A DNA stretch of 64,000 nucleotides from assembly GCF_018310535.1 (NCBI RefSeq), contig NZ_CP074102.1, positions 7,130,001 through 7,194,000 on the forward strand. The letters are read 5' to 3'. The DNA comes from Streptomyces mirabilis (lineage in GTDB: Bacteria; Actinomycetota; Actinomycetes; Streptomycetales; Streptomycetaceae). The stretch's first letter is position 1. Each line of letters begins with the position of its first letter. Below, piece by piece: positions 36,424 through 44,943 of the stretch. The position numbers were made by a program, and so were the translations under genes. The notes under the pieces were generated by a model. That model did no database searches, had not been told where the DNA came from, and was given only the letters and a program-made list of their open reading frames with translations.

Positions 36424-36477
36424 GGGTGGCCCGTCGGTCACACGGGTTCCGGGACCTGTGTGACCGACGGGCCACCC
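36424..36477 (+). terminator. Strong terminator with a perfect 20-bp stem
   Basis: The left arm at 36424-36443 and right arm at 36458-36477 are perfect complements over 20 bases, with a 14-base loop, followed by TTTCGG. It lies 21 bases after the permease/binding protein stop and should end transcription of the betaine operon. Confidence 0.9.
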
Positions 36478-36550
36478 TTTCGGCGTTCCCGGAGCCCGGC
36501 GTCGTCCGTGCGCTCGACTCTTCCTGTCCGCTCGTTCCGGTGAGACCTCC

Positions 36551-37233
36551 GTGCGCCCCCTGTTCCGGCCCGCACTCGCGACCGACGACACCAGTGGCTA
36601 CGTACTGGCGTACGAGAAAGATCCGGACAACCACATCGCCGTACGTGGCTACGCCGATCTGGACGCCTTCCTGTCCGGGAACGCCGCCCACGCGTTTGAC
36701 GCGCCGCGCACCCTCGCGCGCCGCACCGAGGGCACTGCGGACATCACCTCCGTGCACGACGGCAGGGGCGAGCCCACCGGTCACCACCGGGCGCGCCGCG
36801 ACACCGACCGTGAACTCCGCACCGCCCTCGAGGACTTCACGACCTGGTACGCAACCCTCGACCGGCGGCCGGACCGCGTCCTGGAGCCCTGGCGCGTGCG
36901 CGGCGACATCGGCGACCGTCCGCTCCTCGAACTCGGCGTCACCAGAGTCTTTTTGACGGAAAGTCAGCAATGGTGCGGGGCTTCGGGAGCTGACGGACGT
37001 ACGTCTATGATCCGACGACCGGGCGGGCTGATCGGCTGACCATCCACACCCACGGCGGCAGTAGCGCCTTCGCCCATCCCCACCTGACTCCGTTCACCGA
37101 TCCGGAGGGGCATCCGGCCCTGCTGGTCAGCCCTTTCGTCCCGCGGGAGGGGGGTGCGCCGGGGGAGTCGGGGCAACTCGTCTATTGGCGCGAATTGTGG
37201 CCCTCACCCTCCTCCGATGTGTCAGCGATGTGA
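36551..37233 (+). pseudogene. Decayed gene of unknown function, broken reading frame
   Basis: No single frame covers this stretch. From a GTG at 36551 to about 36950 the frame shows strong third-position GC and plausible protein (YVLAYEKDPDNHIAVRGYADLDAF and later LEDFTTWYATLDRRP). The next coding-like stretch (36994-37233; TYVYDPTTGRADRLTIHTHG, then HPHLTPFTDPEGHPALLVSPF) is in a different frame with no start codon. I read this as one or two frameshifted gene remnants. An intact 162-residue CDS from 36551 to 37039 is an alternative. Function is unknown. A minus-strand frame here is an antisense shadow. Confidence 0.45.
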
Positions 37234-37274
37234 CGGGTGCATGAAACGGTTTGCCGAACATGCGTAGGGTGCAA

Positions 37275-37293
37275 ACAACTCATCAGAAGTTGT
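37275..37293. promoter_or_regulatory. Inverted repeat upstream of the XRE-cupin gene
   Basis: ACAACT and AGTTGT form six-base arms separated by seven bases, about 80 bases before the regulator start at 37376. This could be an autoregulatory operator. A short series of GCGGCAG repeats lies at about 37300-37340. Confidence 0.35.
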
Positions 37294-37375
37294 GCGCCGA
37301 AGCGGCAGCCTGAGCGGCAGCCGAAACGGCAGACCGAAGCAGTGGACCGACGACGCGTGGGAGGGAGCCGGAGCG

Positions 37376-37957
37376 ATGGGCGACCACAAAGAACAGCCCC
37401 TTCGGGTGGGTGCGGCCGTCCGGCGGCGGCGCCGGGCACTGGAGCTCACGCTCGCCGTCGTGGCCGAGCGCAGCGGCCTGTCGGTGCCCTTCCTCAGCCA
37501 GGTCGAGAACGAACGGGCCCGGCCCAGCCAGAGCTCCCTGGAGAGGGTCGCCGACGCCCTGGGCACCACCGCCGTCGAGCTGCTCGCGGCGGCCGACCCG
37601 GCGTGCAGTGTCGATGTCGTGCGCGCCGAGTCGGGCGCCGAGTTCACTCCCGAGGCCCATATGCGCCCCCTGGTGCGCGGTCACCACCAGTTGCACGCCA
37701 CGGAGTTCACCGGTGACCACGAGGAGGGCCGCGAACTCCAGCACCGCAACGACAAGTTGATGTACGTCGCCGACGGCGCCGTCGAGGTCGAGGCGGAGGG
37801 CCGCGCCCACCGCCTGGGGCGCGGCGACACGCTGTACCTCACCGGCGGGGTGCGCCACCGGTGGCGGGCGACCGTGCCGGACACCCGGGTGGTCGTGGTC
37901 GAGGTCGCCGACCACATCGAGGCGGTGGAGGACCGCCAGACCTTCGGCAAGCGCTGA
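37376..37957 (+). CDS. XRE-family regulator with cupin sensor domain
   Basis: This is a 193-residue protein with an N-terminal XRE helix-turn-helix (about 8-65: RVGAAVRRRRRALELTL, then SGLSVPFLSQVENERARPSQSSLERVADAL) and a C-terminal cupin barrel (about 105-180, with RHRWRATVPDTRVVVVEV). Such regulators sense a small molecule through the cupin and repress nearby genes. The ATG at 37376 is the best start; an in-frame GTG at 37292 would add a low-complexity Ser/Gly/Arg segment. It has no obvious operon partner; the next gene lies about 100 bases away on the same strand. Confidence 0.85.
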   Translation: MGDHKEQPLRVGAAVRRRRRALELTLAVVAERSGLSVPFLSQVENERARPSQSSLERVADALGTTAVELLAAADPACSVDVVRAESGAEFTPEAHMRPLVRGHHQLHATEFTGDHEEGRELQHRNDKLMYVADGAVEVEAEGRAHRLGRGDTLYLTGGVRHRWRATVPDTRVVVVEVADHIEAVEDRQTFGKR

Positions 37958-37976
37958 GCCGTTCCCGCGCGGGCCG

Positions 37977-38027
37977 CTGTGATCACGAGCCGCTGGGATC
38001 GCGGGCAGCTGTGATCACGAGCCGCTG
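37977..38027 (+). repeat. Two copies of a 19-bp direct repeat
   Basis: The 19-base sequence starting CTGTGATCACGAGCC occurs at 37977-37995 and again at 38009-38027, a spacing of 32 bases. It lies just upstream of the binding-protein gene and contains the TGATCA palindrome, so it could be a paired regulatory site or a simple duplication. Confidence 0.6.
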
Positions 38028-38059
38028 CGATACTGGTGCCATGCCCGAGACCTCCCGCC

Positions 38060-38818
38060 ATGCCTAGCGGGCCCGCCGGAGTGCGTGTCGTCTCCCTCGT
38101 GCCCTCGCTCACCGAGGCCGTGGCCGCCACCGTCCCCGGTGCCCTGGTCGGCGCGACCGACTGGTGCAGCCGTCCGCCGGACCTCGACGTCGTGCGCGTC
38201 GGCGGCACCAAGAACCCCTCGGTCGACCGGATCGTACGACTCGCCCCGGACCTGGTGATCGCCAACGAGGAGGAGAACCGCGAGCCCGACCTGACGGCCT
38301 TGCGGGAGGCGGGGATCGAGGTGCTGGTCACGGAGGTCCGCGAGGTGCCGGGGGCCTTCCGCGAGCTGGCGCGGGTGCTGGGCGCGTGCGGCGCGCGGAC
38401 CCGCCCCCGCTGGCTGGACGAGGCGGAGGCCGCATGGGCGCGGCCACCCGCTCCCGGCCGCCGTACGACCGCGATCGTGCCGATCTGGCGGCGCCCCTGG
38501 ATGGTCCTCGGCCGGGACACCTTCGCCGGGGACGTCCTGGCCCGCCTGGGCGTCGACAACGCCTACGCCCACCACGCCGACCGCTATCCCCGCGTCCCGC
38601 TCCCCGAACTCCGGGCGGCGGCCCCCGATCTCGTGGTCCTGCCCGACGAGCCGTACCGCTTCACCGCCGACGACGGACCCGAGGCGTTCGAGGGCGTGCC
38701 CTGCGTGCTCGTCGACGGCCGCCTGCTGACCTGGTACGGGCCGTCACTGGCGCAGGCGCCGCGCCTGCTCAGCGCGGCGCTGCGAGCAGGGCCTGCGGAA
38801 GCTCAATGTCGACCATGA
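38060..38818 (+). CDS. Periplasmic-binding-fold protein (BtuF-like helical-backbone metal receptor)
   Basis: This is a 252-residue protein with the periplasmic binding fold of cobalamin/siderophore receptors (VVSLVPSLTEAVAATVPGALVGATDWC, GGTKNPSVDRIVRLAPDLVIANEEENR, and the DLVVLPDEPYRF segment late in the chain). Unlike ABC lipoproteins it lacks a visible signal peptide or lipobox, and no permease or ATPase gene is next to it, so it may be a cytosolic stand-alone form. The ATG at 38060 is preferred over a GTG at 38036. A 19-bp direct repeat lies upstream. Confidence 0.75.
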   Translation: MPSGPAGVRVVSLVPSLTEAVAATVPGALVGATDWCSRPPDLDVVRVGGTKNPSVDRIVRLAPDLVIANEEENREPDLTALREAGIEVLVTEVREVPGAFRELARVLGACGARTRPRWLDEAEAAWARPPAPGRRTTAIVPIWRRPWMVLGRDTFAGDVLARLGVDNAYAHHADRYPRVPLPELRAAAPDLVVLPDEPYRFTADDGPEAFEGVPCVLVDGRLLTWYGPSLAQAPRLLSAALRAGPAEAQCRP

Positions 38819-38870
38819 GAGGTGAAGTACGTGACCGTACCTCAGTGTGTGCATGCCCCGGACGAAGGGC

Positions 38871-38892
38871 TCCCGGCTCACGCGAGCCGGGA
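38871..38892. terminator. Bidirectional terminator
   Basis: A perfect 9-bp stem (TCCCGGCTC with GAGCCGGGA) with the four-base loop ACGC lies between the binding-protein gene (+) and the aldo/keto reductase pseudogene (-). Confidence 0.65.
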
Positions 38893-38912
38893 CCCCTCCG
38901 AACGGGCGTGGA

Positions 38913-39903
<991 letters not shown>

Positions 39904-40014
39904 GCGGATGGCCTTTCCTGATAGTGACTGATCTTGTAGTCGACGGCGGCGCGCCCTGCGCCTGCCGCCACGTGACATGACCGCCGTCGAGCGGGCGAAC
40001 GTGGCCGGCCAGGT

Positions 40015-41124
40015 TCACAGGCGCACGATGACCAGGGCGGTGTCGTCGGTGGCGTCACCGGGTGGGATGAGGTCGGTGAGTACGGCGTCGGCGAGGGTTT
40101 CGGGGTCGTCTGCCTGGTGGCGGGCCAGGGAGTCGGCGAGCCGGGCGAGGCCCGTGTCGATGTCTTCGCCGCGGCGTTCGATCAGACCGTCGGTGTAAAG
40201 CACGAGGACGGCGCCCTCGCGGAAGGCCGCGACAGCCTGGATCCGGGGGCCGTGTTGAGGGCGGGCGGCCAGTGGCGGGTCGGTGGCCTGGTCCAGGAAC
40301 TCGACGGTCCCGTCCCTCTGCAGGAGCGTTGGTGGGGGGTGGCCGGCGCTGCTGTAGGTGATGGTGTGGTTCTCCCAGTCGATGAATGCCGTGGCCACGG
40401 TGGTGTTCTCGGCGCCGTCGATGGTGCGGGCGTACAGCCCGAGGACTTCCAGGGCGTGGGCGGGGCCTTCGGAGACGAGAGAGGCGGCGGTGAGGGCGCT
40501 GCGCAGTTGTCCCATGACGCCGGCCGCGTAGAGGCCGTGGCCGACGACGTCGCCGACGGCGACGGCGATGCGATCGCCGGGCAGGTCGACCAGGTCGTAC
40601 CAGTCGCCGGCCACGTTCAGCGCTTCGGCGGCGGGCCGGTAGCGAACGGCCGCCGGGTGCCGGCCGACCGGGCGAGGAGCGGGCAACATGGCTTCTTGCA
40701 AGGTCAGCGCGACTTCACGGGCGCGGATGAGTTCGGTGACGTCCTCCACCCGGTGCAGCAGCACCGTCACCCGCCCATCAGGTCCGAATACGGGAATGTT
40801 GGTCATGTTGAAATACCGCTCGCGCCATATCCCGGGCTGGTCGGGGTCCTCCATGTCGTAGCGCTGCAGCGCTACGATGCTGCGCTCACCTGTGTTCGCC
40901 GCCCGGCGCAGTGACGCCAGAATTCTGAGCAGGAGAGGCTCGGCGGGGTCCTTTTCGGGGCGGTCCTCGGGCAGGAAGCGACCGACCACTTGCTCGCGGG
41001 GGAGGCCCCGGAGGCGCAGGAACTCCGCGTTGGCGTCCACGAAGATCAGCTGCGGAGTCACCAGCGCCACCGCCCCGGGAAGAGCCTGGAACACCGCCGC
41101 GTAATCGACCGCCGGTTCTGCCAT
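40015..41124 (-). CDS. PAS-domain PP2C/SpoIIE-type phosphatase
   Basis: This is a 369-residue protein with an N-terminal PAS domain (about 10-125; FQALPGAVALVTPQLIFVDANAEFLRLRG) followed by a SpoIIE/RsbU-type PP2C phosphatase domain (about 150-369). The metal-binding motifs are visible: GDWYDLVDLPGDRIAVAVGDVVGHGLYAAG, SAGHPPPTLL, and the late DDTALVIVRL. Such proteins dephosphorylate anti-sigma factor antagonists in response to a PAS-sensed signal. The ATG at 41124 is preferred to longer starts because it begins near the PAS domain. No partner anti-sigma genes are adjacent. Confidence 0.9.
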   Translation of the reverse strand: MAEPAVDYAAVFQALPGAVALVTPQLIFVDANAEFLRLRGLPREQVVGRFLPEDRPEKDPAEPLLLRILASLRRAANTGERSIVALQRYDMEDPDQPGIWRERYFNMTNIPVFGPDGRVTVLLHRVEDVTELIRAREVALTLQEAMLPAPRPVGRHPAAVRYRPAAEALNVAGDWYDLVDLPGDRIAVAVGDVVGHGLYAAGVMGQLRSALTAASLVSEGPAHALEVLGLYARTIDGAENTTVATAFIDWENHTITYSSAGHPPPTLLQRDGTVEFLDQATDPPLAARPQHGPRIQAVAAFREGAVLVLYTDGLIERRGEDIDTGLARLADSLARHQADDPETLADAVLTDLIPPGDATDDTALVIVRL

Positions 41125-41318
41125 GATTTTCCTGCTTACCGCGCCGCTGTCTGCCTTTTCACGATACGAGCAGGGAGTCACAGCTCGCACCACGAGGTTG
41201 CGGCGTTCCCGCGCCGTCGGTGCGCCTTGTGCACGGATCACGCCAGGTGGAAGGCCGTCCCTTGCCCGCCACCCGGCACCGGAACGCCTCCGCTCGGAGC
41301 GTGCCGGGGATACGGGAC

Positions 41319-41885
41319 TCAGGACGCCGGGGCCTCGATGGTGGCGGTGAGGGCGCTGAGCACCTGCCTGAGCTGCGCGACGGCTTCGGTGTCATCGGCC
41401 GGGTGGGTCTCGGCGAAACGGGTCACCGATCCGGGTATCGCGAGTTTGGCGTCCTCCAGGATCGTGGCGCCGGCGATACCGGCGGACTTGCGGACGTCGT
41501 CCTGGGCCCATACGCCGCCGTACTGGCCGAAGGCGGTGCCGACGACGGCGGTCGGCGTACCCGCCAGGGCGCCGGCGCCGAACGGGCGGGACAGCCAGTC
41601 GATGGCGTTCTTCAGCACGGCGGGCATGGTGCCGTTGTACTCGGGGGTGACGAGCAGGAACGCATCGGCGCGCACGGCGGTCTCGCGCAGGCGGGTGGCG
41701 GCGGCGGGACGCTGCTCGTCGGTGTCGATGTCCTCGTTGTAGAAGGGCACCTCGGCCAGGCCCTCGTAGAGGGTGACCTCGACGCCTTCGGGGGCGTGTT
41801 TGACGGCGGCCTCGGCGAGCTGACGGTTGTGCGAGCCGGAGCGCAGGCTGCCTACGAGGGCGAGGACTTGGACGTGGCCGGACAT
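41319..41885 (-). CDS. NADPH-dependent FMN reductase
   Basis: This is a 188-residue flavodoxin-fold reductase (NADPH-dependent FMN reductase/azoreductase family). The FMN-binding motif GSLRSGSHNRQLAEAA lies at about 13-28 and the second family motif PEYNGTMPAVLKNAIDWLSRP at about 80-100. It reduces quinones, azo dyes or chromate-like compounds in known homologues. The ATG at 41885 is clear. A tandem repeat of 19 bases lies directly upstream. The gene sits beside the decayed SDR and HxlR genes, so it may once have belonged to a redox-stress gene group. Confidence 0.88.
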   Translation of the reverse strand: MSGHVQVLALVGSLRSGSHNRQLAEAAVKHAPEGVEVTLYEGLAEVPFYNEDIDTDEQRPAAATRLRETAVRADAFLLVTPEYNGTMPAVLKNAIDWLSRPFGAGALAGTPTAVVGTAFGQYGGVWAQDDVRKSAGIAGATILEDAKLAIPGSVTRFAETHPADDTEAVAQLRQVLSALTATIEAPAS

Positions 41886-41901
41886 GGGTTCTCCAGATAT
41901 G

Positions 41902-41939
41902 GACGTGCTGACGGAACAAAGACGTGCTGACGGAACAAA
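41902..41939. repeat. Exact 19-bp tandem duplication
   Basis: The unit GACGTGCTGACGGAACAAA occurs twice without spacing (41902-41920 and 41921-41939), and a third partial copy (GACGT) follows. It is in the 5' region of the FMN reductase gene, where it may duplicate a promoter element or operator. Confidence 0.75.
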
Positions 41940-41986
41940 GACGTAATGAGAGAGGAGTGGATCTTGGTCCGCGGTAGCGAGCGGCG

Positions 41987-42100
41987 CTACTCGCGCATGG
42001 TCAGGCCGCCGTCCACCGACAGGATCTGGCCGGTGATCCAGCTGGACTCCGCGGACAGGAGGAAGACGATCACGGAGGCGAGGTCCTCGGGCTCACCAAG
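41987..42100 (-). pseudogene. SDR-family oxidoreductase, 3' fragment
   Basis: Only the last ~38 residues of a short-chain dehydrogenase remain, in the order GEPEDLASVIVFLLSAESSW, ITGQILSVDGGLTMRE and the stop at 41987. The typical SDR C-terminus is recognisable (WITGQILSVDGG). The sequence then loses similarity at about 42091-42100, exactly where an HxlR gene fragment begins on the opposite strand. The upstream three quarters of the gene, including the cofactor-binding motif and active site, are missing. It cannot be functional. Confidence 0.8.
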
Positions 42101-42442
42101 CCCTTCATTCGCGAGATCCTCGACCTGGTGGGCGACAAGTGGAGCATGCTGGTCGTCGGCGCCCTGGCCGTCGGTGACGCCCGCTACTCGGACCTCGACA
42201 CCACGATCCCCGCCATCTCCCGGCGCATGCTCACCCTCACTCTCAAGCGCCTTCAGCGCAGCGGGTTGGTCGACCGCACCGCCTACGCGGAGGTGCCGCC
42301 CCGCGTCGAATATTCCCTCACCGGCCTCGGCTCCTCCCTGCTCTCCGCCATCGAGCCCCTGGCTGCCTGGTCCGCCGAACAGCGCACCGAGATCCGACGC
42401 CACCAGGACGCGTACGACATGAGCGCCCCACGGAGTGCGTGA
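42092..42442 (+). pseudogene. HxlR-family regulator, 5'-truncated
   Basis: The frame encodes most of an HxlR-type winged helix (PFIREILDLVGDKWSMLVV, then GDARYSDLDTTIPAISRRML and LKRLQRSGLVDRTAYAEVPP), but the N-terminal residues and start codon are missing at the junction with the SDR fragment. A GTG at 42128 could still start a 104-residue protein, cutting into the first helix. HxlR genes are often divergent from SDR genes that they control; the remains of both here suggest a single deletion across their 5' ends. Confidence 0.75.
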
Positions 42443-42626
42443 CTGGCGTGAGGCGGAGTGGATCCCGTGCCGCAGTGGGTTTTCGCGGTGAAGATCACTT
42501 CCAGTGGCTGCTGAGTGCCTGATGTGGGGCGGAAGCCGGCGGCAGGGTGCCGGGCGGTCGTGCGGACACTGGCTGAGGTTCCACCGACGCCTGGCCTGGA
42601 ACTGCCCGTCCATAGCGGAGTTGCGT

Positions 42627-43751
42627 CTATTTGGGTGTTGCGAGCAGCTCGCCGCCGACCAGACCGCGCGCGGTGCGGACGGCGGCCACGCACCAGGCGG
42701 CCACGAGAAGCGCGTACAGGCCGACCGCGAGCCAGTCGAACGCGACCAGTCCGGTGTGCCGGGCCAGGCCCTCGGCGCCGGTGACACAGGTCCCCACCGG
42801 GAAGGTGAACGCCCACCAGGTCATCGCGAACCCCATGCCCTGTCGGCGGGCCCGCGCCACCAGCGCGCCGGCGAGGCCCAGCCACAGCAGTGCGAAGCCC
42901 AGCACGGGGACGCCGTAGAGGACGGCGAGCATGCCGAAACCCTGGTCGTAGGGGGCCGGCACGACACCCGGCGCGAAGTCCGCGAACTTGCCGACCGCGG
43001 TCGTGGACTGGCCGAGCGGACCGAGTACGAGGAACAGCGTCGGAGTGAGCGCGAGCGGCAGCGGTCCCGCGGTGATGAGCCGGCCGAAGATCATCGGCAG
43101 CATCACGAAGGTGGCCAGCAGGCTCAGCCCGAACAGCGCGAAGCACCCGAGAAGCAGGGTCTCCCGGGGCTGGCCCGGCGGCAGGTGGGGCACGAGGAGC
43201 GGCCCGACGGCGGCTGACACCATGGGCGCGACGAGGGGGAGCAGCCAGACGGGCGTGGCCTGGTCGGGGCGGATGCGATGGCGTACGACCATCAGGTACG
43301 GGATGGCCAGGGCGGCGGCGAGTCCGACGGCCGTACCGGCGGTGAACAGTACGGCGTCCAGGGCTACCGCAGCCCGTGTCCCGATCCAGTCCCGGCCGAC
43401 GACGAGGGCGCCGCCGCCCACGGCCAGCAGGGCCATCGCCAGGCAGCCGTAGAAGGGGGCCATGGCCGGGTCGAGGAGGTGGGCGCGGGCCTGGTCGCGG
43501 TGGTGCGTCCAGTGCAGCGCGCGGGCGCCGAGCAGGGTCACCAGCATGAGGGCCGAGAGGGCCCAGACAGCCGTGCAGACGGTTCGCACACCCGGGACGT
43601 CGCCGGGGAGTCCGGCGCCCGCCGTGGCCACGATCGCGGTGCCCATGACGGAGGCGTACCAGTTCGGGCCGAGGTACCGGACGGCGGGGGCGCGCGGGCG
43701 TCCGACTTCGGCGGCGGGGGTCGACAGGAGGGGCTGGGCTGCGGTGACCAT
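42627..43751 (-). CDS. TDT-family (TehA/SLAC1-like) transporter
   Basis: This is a 374-residue membrane protein with ten predicted helices. It belongs to the TDT family of tellurite-resistance/dicarboxylate transporters, related to TehA and plant SLAC1 anion channels. The N-terminal GPNWYASVMGTAIVATAGA motif and FAMTWWAFTFPVGTCVTGAEGLA near the C-terminus are characteristic. The ATG at 43751 was chosen over longer in-frame starts, which overlap the LysR promoter region. A LysR-type regulator is divergently transcribed 70 bases away and is its likely regulator. Confidence 0.88.
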   Translation of the reverse strand: MVTAAQPLLSTPAAEVGRPRAPAVRYLGPNWYASVMGTAIVATAGAGLPGDVPGVRTVCTAVWALSALMLVTLLGARALHWTHHRDQARAHLLDPAMAPFYGCLAMALLAVGGGALVVGRDWIGTRAAVALDAVLFTAGTAVGLAAALAIPYLMVVRHRIRPDQATPVWLLPLVAPMVSAAVGPLLVPHLPPGQPRETLLLGCFALFGLSLLATFVMLPMIFGRLITAGPLPLALTPTLFLVLGPLGQSTTAVGKFADFAPGVVPAPYDQGFGMLAVLYGVPVLGFALLWLGLAGALVARARRQGMGFAMTWWAFTFPVGTCVTGAEGLARHTGLVAFDWLAVGLYALLVAAWCVAAVRTARGLVGGELLATPK

Positions 43752-43821
43752 GCGTCCACGGTCGCGCGCCCGCCGGGTCCCCACCAGGGAGTACGGGTCT
43801 ATGGGGGCATAAGCTGGCTTT

Positions 43822-44778
43822 ATGGGTGTGAGTGCTGAGGGATCGATGGTGGGTGGCCGGTCGGGGGAACCGGAACCGGTCGCGGTCGGGATCGCGCATC
43901 GGGTGCCGGACCTCGGGGCGTTGGAGCTGCTGCTCGCGGTGGCGCGGCTCGGGAGTCTCGGGCGGGCGGCGCGGGAACTGGGGATCACCCAGCCCGCGGC
44001 CAGCAGTCGGATCCGTTCCATGGAACGGCAACTGGGCGTCGCGCTCGTCGACCGCTCGCCCCGGGGCTCGCGGCTCACGGACGCCGGGGCGCTGGTCACG
44101 GACTGGGCGCGGCGGGTCGTGGAGGCGGCGGAGGCCTTCGACGCGGGGGCGCAGGCGTTGCGGGACCGGCGGGACTCGCGGCTTCGGGTGGCGGCGAGCA
44201 TGACCATCGCCGAGTATCTGCTGCCGGGGTGGCTGCTCGCGCTGCGCGCGCAGCGGCCGGACACGGCGGTGTCGCTTCTCGCCGGGAACTCGACAGCCGT
44301 CGCGGAACGTCTCCTCGCGGGCGAGGCGGATCTCGGCTTCGTGGAGGGACTGTCCGTGCCGCCCTCCCTCGACTCGACGGTCATCGCGCACGACCGGCTG
44401 ATCGTGGTGACGGCGCCGGGGCATCCGTGGGCCCGGCGCCGCGCGCCGCTCGCGGGGGCGGAGCTGGCCGCGACGCCGTTGATCCTCCGGGAGGAGGGGT
44501 CAGGTACGCGGCAGGTTCTCGACGCGGCGTTGGGTGGGTTGGCGCGGCCGTTGATCGAGCTTTCCTCGACGACCGCGGTGAAGGCGGCGGCCGTGAGTGG
44601 GGCGGGGCCCGCCGTCCTGAGCGAGCTGGCCCTCGGGGAGGAGTTGTCGACCCATCGCCTGGTGAGCATCCCGCTGTCCGACATCCAACTCCGCCGAGCC
44701 CTCCGCGCGGTCTGGCCCACGGGCCACCGCCCCACGGGCCCGGCACGCGAACTGCTCTCACTGACGCGAGGCGTGTAG
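43822..44778 (+). CDS. LysR-family transcriptional regulator
   Basis: This is a 318-residue LysR regulator. The N-terminal helix-turn-helix (about 30-90; LELLLAVARLGSLGRAARELGITQPAASSRIRSME, broken for reading) is followed by a periplasmic-binding-like effector domain (about 115-318). The ATG at 43822 gives the full length; a second ATG at 43846 with a GAGGGA site is an alternative. It diverges from the TDT transporter, separated by 70 bases, and is probably its activator or repressor. The effector is unknown. Confidence 0.9.
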   Translation: MGVSAEGSMVGGRSGEPEPVAVGIAHRVPDLGALELLLAVARLGSLGRAARELGITQPAASSRIRSMERQLGVALVDRSPRGSRLTDAGALVTDWARRVVEAAEAFDAGAQALRDRRDSRLRVAASMTIAEYLLPGWLLALRAQRPDTAVSLLAGNSTAVAERLLAGEADLGFVEGLSVPPSLDSTVIAHDRLIVVTAPGHPWARRRAPLAGAELAATPLILREEGSGTRQVLDAALGGLARPLIELSSTTAVKAAAVSGAGPAVLSELALGEELSTHRLVSIPLSDIQLRRALRAVWPTGHRPTGPARELLSLTRGV

Positions 44779-44826
44779 GCCGCCACCCCGGGGCGAGTGT
44801 GTCGGCTGCGGGCCGGTGGCGGCCGA

Positions 44827-44886
44827 TCGCGCAGTTCCCCGCGCCGCTGAAAGCCTTCAGCCCGTCCGGCGTTTGAGGACGAGGCC
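44827..44886. repeat. Dispersed Streptomyces intergenic repeat
   Basis: The phrases TCGCGCAGTTCCCCGCGCC and CAGCCCGTCCGGCGTTTGAG are familiar from many Streptomyces intergenic regions. The first is also shared with the repeat at 19451-19582 in this window. It occupies the gap between the LysR gene and the phosphotransferase gene; nothing else is visible there. Confidence 0.6.
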
Positions 44887-44943
44887 GATCGGGGGTTCGG
44901 GGGCGGAGAAATCGGTGGCGGTCGGGGTCAGCGGCCCCGCAGG

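Noticed and set aside
33652..36591. Open frame of 979 codons on the minus strand
   Set aside because: It is antisense to the fused betaine permease gene, whose family motifs are certain; no homologous domain is visible in the antisense reading.
36311..36970. Minus-strand 219-codon frame near the transporter end
   Set aside because: It lies opposite the + strand coding-like segment and crosses the strong terminator. I saw no recognisable domain in it.
41987..42787. Minus-strand 266-codon frame covering the SDR end
   Set aside because: Only its last 38 residues or so are SDR-like. The rest is antisense to the HxlR remnant and the TDT gene, so a complete SDR is not present.
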